Of a DNA stretch of 64,000 nt, positions 52,817 to 61,317 are shown one piece after another. The notes under the pieces are model-generated. The model was not told the origin of the DNA. It searched no databases and saw only the letters and a program-made list of their open reading frames with translations. A program made the position numbers and the translations under genes. The stretch spans positions 248,001 to 312,000 of the forward strand of contig NZ_JAJFAX010000002.1 in assembly GCF_019710475.1 (NCBI RefSeq), given 5' to 3'. Position 1 is the stretch's first letter. Each line of letters begins with the position of its first letter. This DNA is from Glycomyces sp. TRM65418 (lineage in GTDB: Bacteria > Actinomycetota > Actinomycetes > Mycobacteriales > Micromonosporaceae).

Positions 52817-53641
52817 CTACTGTCCGGCGGCATCCGCAAGACGGACAGTTGCACTAGGACGGTCATTTCGGTCGATCGCCCGCCGATCACCGGATTCCCG
52901 GTCGAGCGACGGCGACGCCAGCACCCCGAACACCATCCCCACGATCGCCACGAGCGCCAGGATCAGGATCGGCAGCAGCAGCACGAGGGGGCTGATCCCC
53001 GAGACGTCCGCGCGCGGCGGCCCCTCGACCGTCACCGCCGCCATCCCGGTGTAGTGCATGCCGACCACCGCGACGCTCATGACCGCCGCGGCCAGCGCCA
53101 TCCCGCCGCGCCGGTCCACCACCGCCGTGAACCGCAGGGCCACCGTCGAAGCGACCACCGCGATCGCCACCGAGGCCGCGACCAGCGTCGAGTCGTAGAC
53201 GACCCGGCCGCCCGTCGAGATCGCCGCCATGCCCGTGTAGTGCATCCCGACCACGCCCGCGCCGCACACCAGTCCGCCGAGGACCAAGCGCGGCCAGCCA
53301 GCGCGCTCGCCGCCGGACACGAGCAGCCCGACCCCGACCGCGGCGACCGCGAGGCCGAACGAGGCGCCGGTGAGCCCGGGGTCGTAGGCGATGTCGGCGC
53401 CGGTCACGGTGAAGCCGATCATCGCGATGAAGTGCATCATCCAGATGCCGACGCCGCCGATGGCCGACGCGGCCATCAGGGTCCAGCGCAGGCGCCCTCC
53501 GGTGGAGGTCGCGGCGCGGGCGTAGCGGGAGGCCGACAGGCCGAGGAAGGATCCGGCCGCGGCGAAGGCGAGGCCCATCACGGGATTGAGCCAGCCGTAA
53601 GTGAAGTGGTGGTGCTCGAGTGTCGCTGCGAGCAGGTCCAT
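52817..53641 (-). CDS. MHYT-domain membrane sensor protein 2
   Basis: 274 residues from ATG 53641, with AGGAGG 8 bases upstream. Same seven-helix MHYT architecture as the neighbour, with WMMHFIAM, VGMHYTGMAA and VGMHYTGMAAV, but only a short tail. It reads as a tandem paralogue of the gene at 51666, 80 bases apart. The two may form a heteromeric sensor or respond to different ligands. Confidence 0.88.
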   Translation of the reverse strand: MDLLAATLEHHHFTYGWLNPVMGLAFAAAGSFLGLSASRYARAATSTGGRLRWTLMAASAIGGVGIWMMHFIAMIGFTVTGADIAYDPGLTGASFGLAVAAVGVGLLVSGGERAGWPRLVLGGLVCGAGVVGMHYTGMAAISTGGRVVYDSTLVAASVAIAVVASTVALRFTAVVDRRGGMALAAAVMSVAVVGMHYTGMAAVTVEGPPRADVSGISPLVLLLPILILALVAIVGMVFGVLASPSLDRESGDRRAIDRNDRPSATVRLADAAGQ

Positions 53642-54208
53642 GGGGTTGCCTCCTGGAAGGTCGTGGGTCAACCGTGCCTAATGGAGAACGAAGTCTGTCG
53701 CACAACCTGTGCGAGTTCCGCGAGGAACCGCGCTGGTCATGACGAACCCGTCCCTCGGGCGTGTTCCGAAGACCGCGCTCGGTGACTGGACTAAGGTGGC
53801 GAAACGGTCATCACGGGGGGTGGTCGCGACGACGCGGTCCGTGTCATTGTCGGGGGAGTCGGCGCCGGGGTCCCGGGATTCTCCGGGCGGGACGGCGTCG
53901 CTCGTCCGAACAGCCGGACTTCTCGTCCGATCAGCCGAATACCACATAGGCACGTGTCCGAAAGATGAGTGTATCTTGGGATTCGCCCTGCACCGCGATG
54001 GCATACGGGGGCGCGTTCAGTACTCCAGTACGCCCCTGGATTTCGCCGCCCACTTTCGTCATGATGGAATCTGCTGGGCTTCACATGCCGCCCCCGCCGC
54101 CCCGGCGGCCGGACGGCAGCCGGCGGGCGCCGTCGGCCCGAGACCGACCCCGGCCCGGCACGGGCCCTTCGGTCTGACACAGAGGACCACCCCAGGAGGC
54201 TAGACAAG
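53642..54208. other. 567-base divergent region between MHYT and conservon operons
   Basis: No gene recognised. AT-richer DNA at 53925-53990 (CCGAATACCACATAGGCACG, then ATGAGTGTATCTTGGGATTC) is a likely site for the divergent promoters. A run of TCGTCCGA-type half-sites occurs at 53890-53935 but does not form a clean palindrome. Confidence 0.4.
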
Positions 54209-57200
54209 GTGAGCAAGCGCAGCTCGAACCGTGCGGGTTCAGCGGCTCGACGAGGACCGCTCGGCCTGCCCCGCATCGCAGACATGCGAATCCGGTCCAA
54301 GCTGGGACTGATCCTCCTGGTGCCCCTCGTGGTGCTCGTGGCCGTCGCGAGCCTCCGCCTCTACGACCTGGCCGACCGCGTGTTCGAGTCCGGCGACATG
54401 GTGAAGCTCGTCGAGTTCAACACCGTCGTCGCCGAACTCCGCTACGACCTCCAGCGCGAGCGGTCCCTGCTCGTCACCAACCTGCGGCTCGACCAGGACC
54501 ACGTCGCCGGCATCGACAAGGCCCTCTACGACGAGACCGCCGTGTCCGCCCAGCAGGCCGAGACCGACGAGTCCCTCGAAGGCTTCAACACGCAGGCCGA
54601 GCAGCTACCGGCCCTCTCCGACGACATCGACAACCGCATCGACGCCGTGCACACGCAGTACGAGAGCCTGCGGCAGATCCGCGAGCAGGCCAAGCAGGAC
54701 GCCGGCGGCACCTCGATCGACGCGACCTCCCGCGTCTACCAGCGGCTCATCGCCGAACTGGTGACCATCACCGACATCTCCTCGCGCATCGTCAACGACC
54801 CCGACATCGCGCGGAACCTCCAGGCCATCGCCGCCGCCACCACCATCCTCGAGACCCTCGAGGAAGAGCGCGCGATCGCCATCAACGTCGGCGACGGCCG
54901 CCGGTTCATCAACGCCACCCGTTGGCAGAACTTCATCTCGTACGCGAAACTGCGCGAGACGGCCGAGGACGAGTTCAAGACCGTCGCCGACCGCGACGAG
55001 CAGCTCTCGTTCTTCTTCAGCGAAGGCGGCCTCAACACCGCCGCGGCCCAGCCGGCGCTCGAGTTCGAGAACGCCGCGGTCGCCGCGGACACCTCGGACC
55101 CGCTGTCGGTGAACGCCGAGGTCATCGACTCCTACAACGCGATCCTCGACAACGGCCTGCGGTACATCACCGACGAGTCCCGGCAGGTCCTCGAGGACGC
55201 GCGGAACGACCTCAACGCGCAGGTCTTCCAGCTGCTGCTCGAAGCCGTGCTCATCCTGGCGGCCTTCGTCATGGCGACCGTGATCGCCCTGCTCATCGCC
55301 CGCAACATGGCGACCGGTCTGCGGCGCCTGCGCGAGGGCGCGCTCGACGTCGCCCACGTCAGCCTGCCGCAGGCGGTGGCGCAGATGCGGGACGCGGAGA
55401 CCATCGGCAACCGGACCCCGGACGAGGTCGCGGCCGACACGGGCGCGGTCATCGACATCGACCAGCGCGACGAGATCGGCAACGTGGCGCACTCGTTCAA
55501 CATCGTCCACACCGAGGCGATCCGCATCGCGGCCGAGCAGGCCGCCCTGCGCGCCAACGTCTCGCAGATGTTCATCAACCTGGCCCGCCGCTCCCAGAAC
55601 CTGGTCGACCGGCTCATCGGCCACCTCGACCACCTGGAGCGCGGCGAGGAGAACCCGGACCGCCTGGCCGAGCTGTTCCAGCTCGACCACCTCGCGACCC
55701 GCATGCGCCGCAACGACGAGAACCTCCTGGTGCTCGCCGGCGCGGACTCCACCCGCCAGGAGCGCTACCCGGCGCCGATCGGCGACATCCTGCAGGCCGC
55801 CCAGTCCGAGGTCGAGCAGTACACCCGCATCGAGTTCGGGAACCTGGAGGCCGAGCGGGAGATCCGCCCCGCCGCCGTCAACGACCTCGTGCACCTCATC
55901 GCCGAGCTCATGGACAACGCGACCGCGTTCTCCCCGCCGGAGTCCCCGGTCCTCGTCGAGGCCGAGCAGATGCGCACCGCCGAGAGCCCGCAGGGCGCCA
56001 TCCGGGTGCGGATCAACGACGTCGGCATCGGCATGCCCCCCGCGCAGATCGAGGACATCAACCGGCAGCTGTCGGAGTCGGCGGACGTCATCGACCTCGC
56101 CTCCTCCCGCATGATGGGCCTGGTCGTGGTCGCGCGCCTGGCGCGGCGCCACGACGTCCGCGTCGAGCTGCGCGCCGGCGAGCAGCGCGGCACCGTCGCC
56201 GAGGTCATCCTCGGCGAGGCCGTCCTGACCGAGCCGCGGCTCCCCGAGCGCGGCATGCGCTCGGGCGTCCCGCTCGACGCCGGCTCCTACGACGGCGGCG
56301 AGACGATGTCGCTGCAGGGCCGCGACGGCGGCCCCCGCGGCGAGCTCCTCGGCGGCATGCACTCCGGCGAGCTCCCGCGCGTCCCGGAGAGCCCCGCGGG
56401 CCTGTTCGACACCGTCGCCCAGCCCGGGCCGCACTCCCCGCCTCCGCCGCAGCAGCAGCCCCTGTGGCAGCCCAGCGCGCCGCAGCAGCCCTCGCGTCCC
56501 CCGGAGCGGCCCACGCCCGTCGAGCCCTTGACCGGCGAGCAGCAGCTGCACCGCCAGCAGCGCCAGGCCGACGAGGAGCCGGGCTTCATGTTCCGGCCCG
56601 GCGGCCTCGACGAGGAGCGCAAGGCGAACGGCAAGGTCATGGAGGTGACCGGGGAGATCGTCTCCTCCGAGCACGTCGCCCTGCCGAAGATCCAGTTGGA
56701 GGCCTTCACGCCCGAGCCCGAGCCGGCCCCGCCGTCGTGGCCGGACGTGGCCGCCGGCCCCGGCGGCACCGAGGCCCCGCGCGCGGCCAAGAAGGACCGC
56801 GTGTCCGCCCTGGACGCCACCACCGAGCTCCCGATCTTCCGCGAGGTCGAGTCGGCCTGGTTCAAGGCCGTCACGCCCGCGCCGAAGAAGGTCGAGGACG
56901 ATGAAGCGCCGTCCGGCGCGTCCGACGAGGCCTCCCCGTTCGTGTCGGCGAATTCCGAACCGTCCTTCCGCTCTGCGTCGCAGTCGCCCGCGGAGGTGGC
57001 GGAGACATCCGCACCGCGCTACGCTGACCAGTCAGAAGCGGCCGAGTCCCCCGCCCAGGCTTGGGAGGCGGCACCGCACACCCCTCCGCAGCCCACGGAA
57101 GGCTCGCCCATGCACAGCACGCCCGCCGACGAGCCGGCCGCCGCCCGGAGCGCGGAGCCGGGCCTGGAACGCCGCCGCCTCACCTCCCCCGAGTCCGAGA

Positions 57201-57457
57201 GCGGCTCCTACGCCTGGCGCACGGCGGCCGACGACGGCTGGTCGCGGGTCGACAACGCCTTCGCCGAAACGGTCGTCGACGAAACGACCACGGCGGGACT
57301 TCCCAAGCGCCGCCCCATGGAACGCCTGGTTCCCGGCAGCGTGGAGGAATCACAGGAGACCGTCAGCGCGCAGAAGCGCAACCCCGAGGGCATTCGGGGC
57401 CTGCTGTCGGCCTATCACCGTGGCGTGCAGCGAGGACGTGGCAATGACGGTAACTGA
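54209..57457 (+). CDS. cvnA: Conservon sensor histidine kinase CvnA
   Basis: 1082 residues. Membrane helices near 28-50 and 335-360 bracket an extracellular nitrate/nitrite-sensing (NIT) domain (ELRYDLQRERSLLV). HAMP follows, with a helical dimerisation region lacking a standard His box (INLARRSQNLVDRLIGHLDHL) and a HATPase with LVHLIAELMDNATAFSPPES and NDVGIGMP. The last 370 residues are Pro/Glu-rich and end in a conserved-looking tail: SAWFKAVTP, DDGWSRVD, AGLPKRRPMERLVPG and a basic GVQRGRG end. In Streptomyces the CvnABCD proteins form a membrane complex resembling G-protein signalling. AGGAGG precedes the GTG. Confidence 0.92.
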   Translation: MSKRSSNRAGSAARRGPLGLPRIADMRIRSKLGLILLVPLVVLVAVASLRLYDLADRVFESGDMVKLVEFNTVVAELRYDLQRERSLLVTNLRLDQDHVAGIDKALYDETAVSAQQAETDESLEGFNTQAEQLPALSDDIDNRIDAVHTQYESLRQIREQAKQDAGGTSIDATSRVYQRLIAELVTITDISSRIVNDPDIARNLQAIAAATTILETLEEERAIAINVGDGRRFINATRWQNFISYAKLRETAEDEFKTVADRDEQLSFFFSEGGLNTAAAQPALEFENAAVAADTSDPLSVNAEVIDSYNAILDNGLRYITDESRQVLEDARNDLNAQVFQLLLEAVLILAAFVMATVIALLIARNMATGLRRLREGALDVAHVSLPQAVAQMRDAETIGNRTPDEVAADTGAVIDIDQRDEIGNVAHSFNIVHTEAIRIAAEQAALRANVSQMFINLARRSQNLVDRLIGHLDHLERGEENPDRLAELFQLDHLATRMRRNDENLLVLAGADSTRQERYPAPIGDILQAAQSEVEQYTRIEFGNLEAEREIRPAAVNDLVHLIAELMDNATAFSPPESPVLVEAEQMRTAESPQGAIRVRINDVGIGMPPAQIEDINRQLSESADVIDLASSRMMGLVVVARLARRHDVRVELRAGEQRGTVAEVILGEAVLTEPRLPERGMRSGVPLDAGSYDGGETMSLQGRDGGPRGELLGGMHSGELPRVPESPAGLFDTVAQPGPHSPPPPQQQPLWQPSAPQQPSRPPERPTPVEPLTGEQQLHRQQRQADEEPGFMFRPGGLDEERKANGKVMEVTGEIVSSEHVALPKIQLEAFTPEPEPAPPSWPDVAAGPGGTEAPRAAKKDRVSALDATTELPIFREVESAWFKAVTPAPKKVEDDEAPSGASDEASPFVSANSEPSFRSASQSPAEVAETSAPRYADQSEAAESPAQAWEAAPHTPPQPTEGSPMHSTPADEPAAARSAEPGLERRRLTSPESESGSYAWRTAADDGWSRVDNAFAETVVDETTTAGLPKRRPMERLVPGSVEESQETVSAQKRNPEGIRGLLSAYHRGVQRGRGNDGN

Positions 57458-57502
57458 GTCGCTGAACCGCAACACGGCAGACGCTACTAAGGAGCGCAAA
57501 CG

Positions 57503-57901
57503 ATGAGCACTGGTGGAACCTCGGTCCAGGACCTGGGCTGGCTGCTGGCCGGCTTCGCCGAACGCGTGCCGGGAGTGGCGCACGCCGTGGCGGTCAGCGC
57601 CGACGGTCTGCTGCTGGCCTCCTCGCGGGACCTGCCCCGGGACCGGGCCGACCAGCTGTCGGCGGTGACCTCGGGGCTGGTGAGCCTGACCCAGGGCGCC
57701 TCCCGCTGCTTCGAGGGCGGCGCCGTCCTCCAGACGGTGGTCGAGATGGACCGTGGCTTCCTGTTCCTCATGTCCATCAGCGACGGCTCGTCCTTCGCGG
57801 TGCTGGCCTCGAAGAACTGCGACGTGGGCCAGGTGGGCTATGAGATGGCGCTCCTGGTCGACCGCGTCGGGCAGGCCCTCACGCCTTCGGCTCGAAGCTG
57901 A
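57503..57901 (+). CDS. cvnB: Conservon Roadblock/LC7 protein CvnB
   Basis: 132 residues with a single Roadblock/LC7 domain: [31 protein letters not shown], then [17 protein letters not shown] and [15 protein letters not shown]. The Roadblock fold acts as a regulator of the small GTPase CvnD and docks to the kinase complex. AAGGAGCG lies 5 bases upstream of ATG 57503, 45 bases after cvnA. Confidence 0.92.
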   Translation: MSTGGTSVQDLGWLLAGFAERVPGVAHAVAVSADGLLLASSRDLPRDRADQLSAVTSGLVSLTQGASRCFEGGAVLQTVVEMDRGFLFLMSISDGSSFAVLASKNCDVGQVGYEMALLVDRVGQALTPSARS

Positions 57902-58130
57902 GCCGAAGCCGATCCGGCCGCGGCTCAGGCGCGTTTGGCGCACGGGCGTGCGGCACGGTAGGCTCCACTCGATGCGGTAAGCAGCACGAGTGGGACGAAC
58001 TGAACAACCAACCCCTCCGTCGCATCCCCAGGCGACGGGCCGGTGCTTTCCCTGGCACCCGGTACACGGATAACTGACAAGACTGCGGCACAAGGATTGT
58101 GGGATCTGCGGGTCGCGGTTGGAGGTAACA

Positions 58131-58508
58131 ATGGTCCTCGGTGGTGATGAGCCGACCGGCTCACTCGTCAGACCGTACGCGGTCACGCGCGGCCGTACGC
58201 GGCCCCAATTGGAGATCGCCCTGGAAGCGCTGGTGGAGACCACCGCGCGCGGCCGGTCCGGGCAGTTCCTCGGCGGCAGGGAGCAGAAGGTGATCGTCGA
58301 TCTGTGCGGCGGCCGCCTGCAGTCCCTCGCCGAGATCGCCGCACGCATGGAGGTGCCCCTCGGCGTCGCCCGCGTGCTGGTCGCCGACATGGCGGCCGAC
58401 GGTTTGTTGGCAGTGCACGAACCCACCGGTTTCGACGCGGACGGCGGCGACGGATCGGTCGGAACCGAGCTCCTTGAGCGTGTCCTCAGTGGACTCAGGA
58501 GGCTATAG
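58131..58508 (+). CDS. cvnC: Conservon DUF742 protein CvnC
   Basis: 125 residues. SLVRPYAVTRGRTRP and a winged-helix-like ADMAADGLLAVHEP end mark the DUF742 family. ATG 58131 has GGAGGT at ideal spacing. The 229-base gap after cvnB is longer than the others and contains TAGGCT at 57959-57964, so an internal promoter is possible. It ends 6 bases before cvnD. Confidence 0.92.
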   Translation: MVLGGDEPTGSLVRPYAVTRGRTRPQLEIALEALVETTARGRSGQFLGGREQKVIVDLCGGRLQSLAEIAARMEVPLGVARVLVADMAADGLLAVHEPTGFDADGGDGSVGTELLERVLSGLRRL

Positions 58509-58514
58509 ACCCTA

Positions 58515-59102
58515 ATGAACTCACCCGCAGACACCTCTCGTGTGACCTCTGCCAAGATCGTCATCGCCGGAGGCTTCGGCGTCGGCAAGACGACCTTGGT
58601 CGGATCGGTCTCCGAGATCACCCCGTTGACGACCGAGGCGATCATGACCTCCGCCTCCGAGGGCGTCGACGACAACAACCTGGTGCCCGACAAATCCACG
58701 ACGACGGTGGCGATGGACTTCGGTCGTATCACCATCGACCAGGACCTCATCCTGTACCTGTTCGGCACGCCCGGCCAGACCCGGTTCTGGTTCATGTGGG
58801 ACGAACTCGTGCGCGGCGCCATCGGCGCCATCGTCCTGGTCGACACCCGCCGCCTCGCCGACTGCTTCTCGGTGATCGACTTCTTCGAGCACCGCAAGCT
58901 GCCCTACCTGGTGGCGGTGAACTGCTTCGACGGCAAGCAGCTCCACGAGCTCAACGACATCCGCGACGCCCTGCAGATCTCGCACGACGTCCCCGTGATG
59001 TACACCGACGCCCGGAACCGCGAGTCCACCAAGCAGGTGCTCATCAAGCTCGTCGAGTACGTGCTGTCGATGCGCCGCACGCGCACCGTCGGCGTCCACT
59101 AA
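58515..59102 (+). CDS. cvnD: Conservon small GTPase CvnD
   Basis: 195 residues, Ras-like. G1 is GGFGVGKTT (19-27), G2 region Thr in DKSTTTVAMDFG, G3 FGTPGQ (DTPGQ-type with Gly), and the G4 position is NCFDG rather than NKxD, as in the MglA/CvnD branch. It binds GTP or ATP-like nucleotide and is regulated by the Roadblock protein. Last gene of the conservon; a terminator follows. Confidence 0.93.
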   Translation: MNSPADTSRVTSAKIVIAGGFGVGKTTLVGSVSEITPLTTEAIMTSASEGVDDNNLVPDKSTTTVAMDFGRITIDQDLILYLFGTPGQTRFWFMWDELVRGAIGAIVLVDTRRLADCFSVIDFFEHRKLPYLVAVNCFDGKQLHELNDIRDALQISHDVPVMYTDARNRESTKQVLIKLVEYVLSMRRTRTVGVH

Positions 59103-59162
59103 GTGCCCACAAACGGACGTTGACGACCGTCTAGGCTGACCCGACCACCTGGACCATGCTTG

Positions 59163-59195
59163 AAAGGACCCGAGGCCGCCCGCCTCGGGTCCTTT
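59163..59195 (+). terminator. Conservon terminator with T-tract
   Basis: A 14-base perfect stem (59163-59176 with 59182-59195) around CGCCC, ending in TTT. It lies 60 bases after the cvnD stop. Confidence 0.8.
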
Positions 59196-59314
59196 CCGCA
59201 TCCCCGGGAGGGCTCACCCGGCCGCCCGCACGCGGGCGCGACCGGTCGACCCGAGACCGCCCACGACCACCGCCTGCGTCCAGGCCGAGCGGTCACTCCG
59301 AGCGCGACGCCCCG

Positions 59315-60121
59315 CTACAGGCCCTCGGACCGCCGCCGGCCCGCGTGTCGGGCCGGGGTCGTGCCGACCACCCGCTTGAAATGCCGCGTCAGGTGCGACT
59401 GGTCGTGGAACCCGGTGGCCGCCGCGACGGCGTGCGCCGGCTGCCCGTTGAGCAGCAACCGCCGCGCCCGATCGACCCGGCGCGTCACCAGGTACTGGTG
59501 GGGCGTGATGCCGAATTCGCGGCTGAAGGCCCGGGTCAGATGCGCCGGATGGGCGTACAGCAGACCCGCGGCCTCCCGCAGCCGCACCCCCGAGGTGATC
59601 CGCTCGTCCAGGAGGTCGCGCATCCGATGGGCGAGCCGCCGATCCCGTCCCGGCTCGGCGGCGGTGAACCGCCGCAGCAGATGCCGCCGCAGCCGCTCCG
59701 CGATCAGCTCGACCCGACTCTCCGCCTCCAGCTCGTCGCCGCGAAGCTTCAGGACCTCGTGGAGCCGGTGGATCTCCTGCCGCAGCGCCGGGTCGGTGAT
59801 CGCCGGGCCGTCGACCGCCCGGCCGATGAGCGTCTCGTCCAGCAGCGTGGCATCGAGGTACAGCACGCGCTTGCGGAACCCGTGCGGCGTCGCCGACTGC
59901 CCGTCGTGCGGCACCTGCGGGGGCAGCAGGGTGACCATGCCGTCCAGTGCCCCGTGCTCGTGCCGGTCCAGGTCGTAGCGGACCATGCCCTCGTCGATGA
60001 TGAGGAGCGTCCAGGTGTCGTGGACGTGCATGGGGTAGGCGTGGTCCGTGAAATGGGCATGGAAGGCCTCCGCGATCCCGCCGACGGCCGGACGCCACGC
60101 CGTGACCTCAGGACGGACCAT
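59315..60121 (-). CDS. AraC-family transcriptional regulator
   Basis: 268 residues from ATG 60121. An N-terminal cupin-like sensing domain (HAYPMHVHDTWTLLIIDEGMVRYDLD; VTLLPPQVPHDGQ) is followed by the double helix-turn-helix: ITSGVRLREAAGLLYAHPAHLTRAFSREFGITPHQYLVTRRVDRARRLLL and AHAVAAATGFHDQSHLTRHFKRVVGTTP. It is divergent from a DUF2000 gene with start codons only 53 bases apart, the usual sign that it controls that gene. Confidence 0.9.
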   Translation of the reverse strand: MVRPEVTAWRPAVGGIAEAFHAHFTDHAYPMHVHDTWTLLIIDEGMVRYDLDRHEHGALDGMVTLLPPQVPHDGQSATPHGFRKRVLYLDATLLDETLIGRAVDGPAITDPALRQEIHRLHEVLKLRGDELEAESRVELIAERLRRHLLRRFTAAEPGRDRRLAHRMRDLLDERITSGVRLREAAGLLYAHPAHLTRAFSREFGITPHQYLVTRRVDRARRLLLNGQPAHAVAAATGFHDQSHLTRHFKRVVGTTPARHAGRRRSEGL

Positions 60122-60174
60122 CACGTTAAGAACGTACAAGACGGGTGCGCCCGCGCCTTCGTAGCGTTGCCCCC

Positions 60175-60606
60175 ATGGAACGAGAGAGCGCACCCGTCCG
60201 ATTCGACACCAAGATCGCGGTCCTGCTCCGCGAGGACCTGGCGACCTGGCAGCGCCTGAATGTGACGGCATTCCTGGTCAGCGGCATCGGCTCGGCGGAG
60301 CCGGAGGTGATCGGCGAACCGTACGCGGACGCCGACGGGATCGAATACCTGGCGATGTTCCGCCAACCGGTGTTGGTGCTCGAAGGCTCGAAGGAGCATC
60401 TGAGCGCCGCCCACGCGAAAGCCGTCAAACGCGGTCTGACGCTTTCGGTCTTCACGACGGAACTGTTCACCACCGGCAACGACCAGGACAACCGCGAGGC
60501 GGTCCGCGAAGTCCCGACCGACAAGCTCGACCTCGCGGGGATCGGCCTCTACGGGCCGCGCAACGCGGTGGACCGAGTCGTCAAGGGCGCCCGCATGCAC
60601 CCTTGA
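60175..60606 (+). CDS. DUF2000-family protein
   Basis: 143 residues: FDTKIAVLLREDLATWQRLNVTAFLVSGIG, VIGEPYADADGIEYLAMFRQPVLVLEG and AHAKAVKRGLTLSVFTTELFTTGNDQDNR are the DUF2000 pattern, an alpha/beta fold related to peptidyl-tRNA hydrolase-like PTH2 proteins. Biochemical role unknown. TAGCGT ends 7 bases before the ATG with no ribosome-binding site, so leaderless translation is likely. It pairs with the divergent AraC regulator. Confidence 0.85.
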   Translation: MERESAPVRFDTKIAVLLREDLATWQRLNVTAFLVSGIGSAEPEVIGEPYADADGIEYLAMFRQPVLVLEGSKEHLSAAHAKAVKRGLTLSVFTTELFTTGNDQDNREAVREVPTDKLDLAGIGLYGPRNAVDRVVKGARMHP

Positions 60607-60822
60607 GGATTGAACCTTGAGGGCTGAAGCGACCACGAGGTGAGCGGTCGAGCGGGCGAGGCCACTTGGCTGTCGGCGTGCGGTGGTGGCCGCTGTACAG
60701 GCGGGCGGCGGCGATGAGGCGGGGACTTCCCGGGGTCCGTTCTGGAAGGCGTTGGCTGCCGTTCCGCCCCCGCCCTGCGACCCCGCCCCTCCCGTCCCGC
60801 GCACCCCGTTCCGCCCCATACG

Positions 60823-60857
60823 AAAAGGGCCCCAAGGCATATCGCCCTGAAGCCCTC
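60823..60857 (-). terminator. Probable terminator of the second Roadblock operon
   Basis: On the minus strand AGGGC...GGGC...GCC...GGCCCTTTT forms a hairpin with an interrupted stem followed by TTTT, 35 bases after the Roadblock stop. The remaining 60607-60822 holds nothing recognisable. Confidence 0.5.
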
Positions 60858-60891
60858 TCTCAAGCTCTCGCTGCTCGTCCTAACCCGGCCG

Positions 60892-61317
60892 TTAGACGAC
60901 CTTCGGGATGGAGCCGGTGTTCGTCAGGGCCTCGTTGAGCAACGGGCCCACCTGCATCGTGAACTGGCCCAGCTCGTACCCGAGCTGCTCCCGATCGCAC
61001 TGCGACACCGCGAGCAGCGTCAAGCAGATCTGCGGACCCACCGGCGCGGCCAGCAGCACGCCCTCGGCCATCTCCACGATCACCTGCTGCGTCGGCCCGT
61101 GGTCCATCGACCGCCCAGCGCCCTCGCCCATCGACAGCAGACCCGACCCGATCCCGGCGAGCTGGTCCGCGCGCTCCTTCGGGAGCCCCGCCGACACCGC
61201 CAGCGGCAGCCCGTCCACGCTCACCAGGACCGCATGCGACAGCCCCGGCGTCCGCGCCACCAGGGACCCCAGCAGCATGCTCAACGAACGCTCGTAAACG
61301 CCGAGGTTGGCGCTCAT
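60892..61317 (-). CDS. Second Roadblock/LC7 protein (CvnB-like)
   Basis: 141 residues: LSMLLGSLVARTPGLSHAVLVSVDGLPLAVSAGLPKERADQLAGIGSGLLSMGEGAG and VEMAEGVLLAAPVGPQICLTLLAV align well by eye with the CvnB of this window (position of RADQL, GLxSxxxGA). No cvnC or cvnD accompanies it. Its start overlaps the stop of the IS110-like gene by 4 bases, so the two are obligatorily co-translated. It presumably binds the CvnA-like tail of that protein. Confidence 0.88.
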   Translation of the reverse strand: MSANLGVYERSLSMLLGSLVARTPGLSHAVLVSVDGLPLAVSAGLPKERADQLAGIGSGLLSMGEGAGRSMDHGPTQQVIVEMAEGVLLAAPVGPQICLTLLAVSQCDREQLGYELGQFTMQVGPLLNEALTNTGSIPKVV

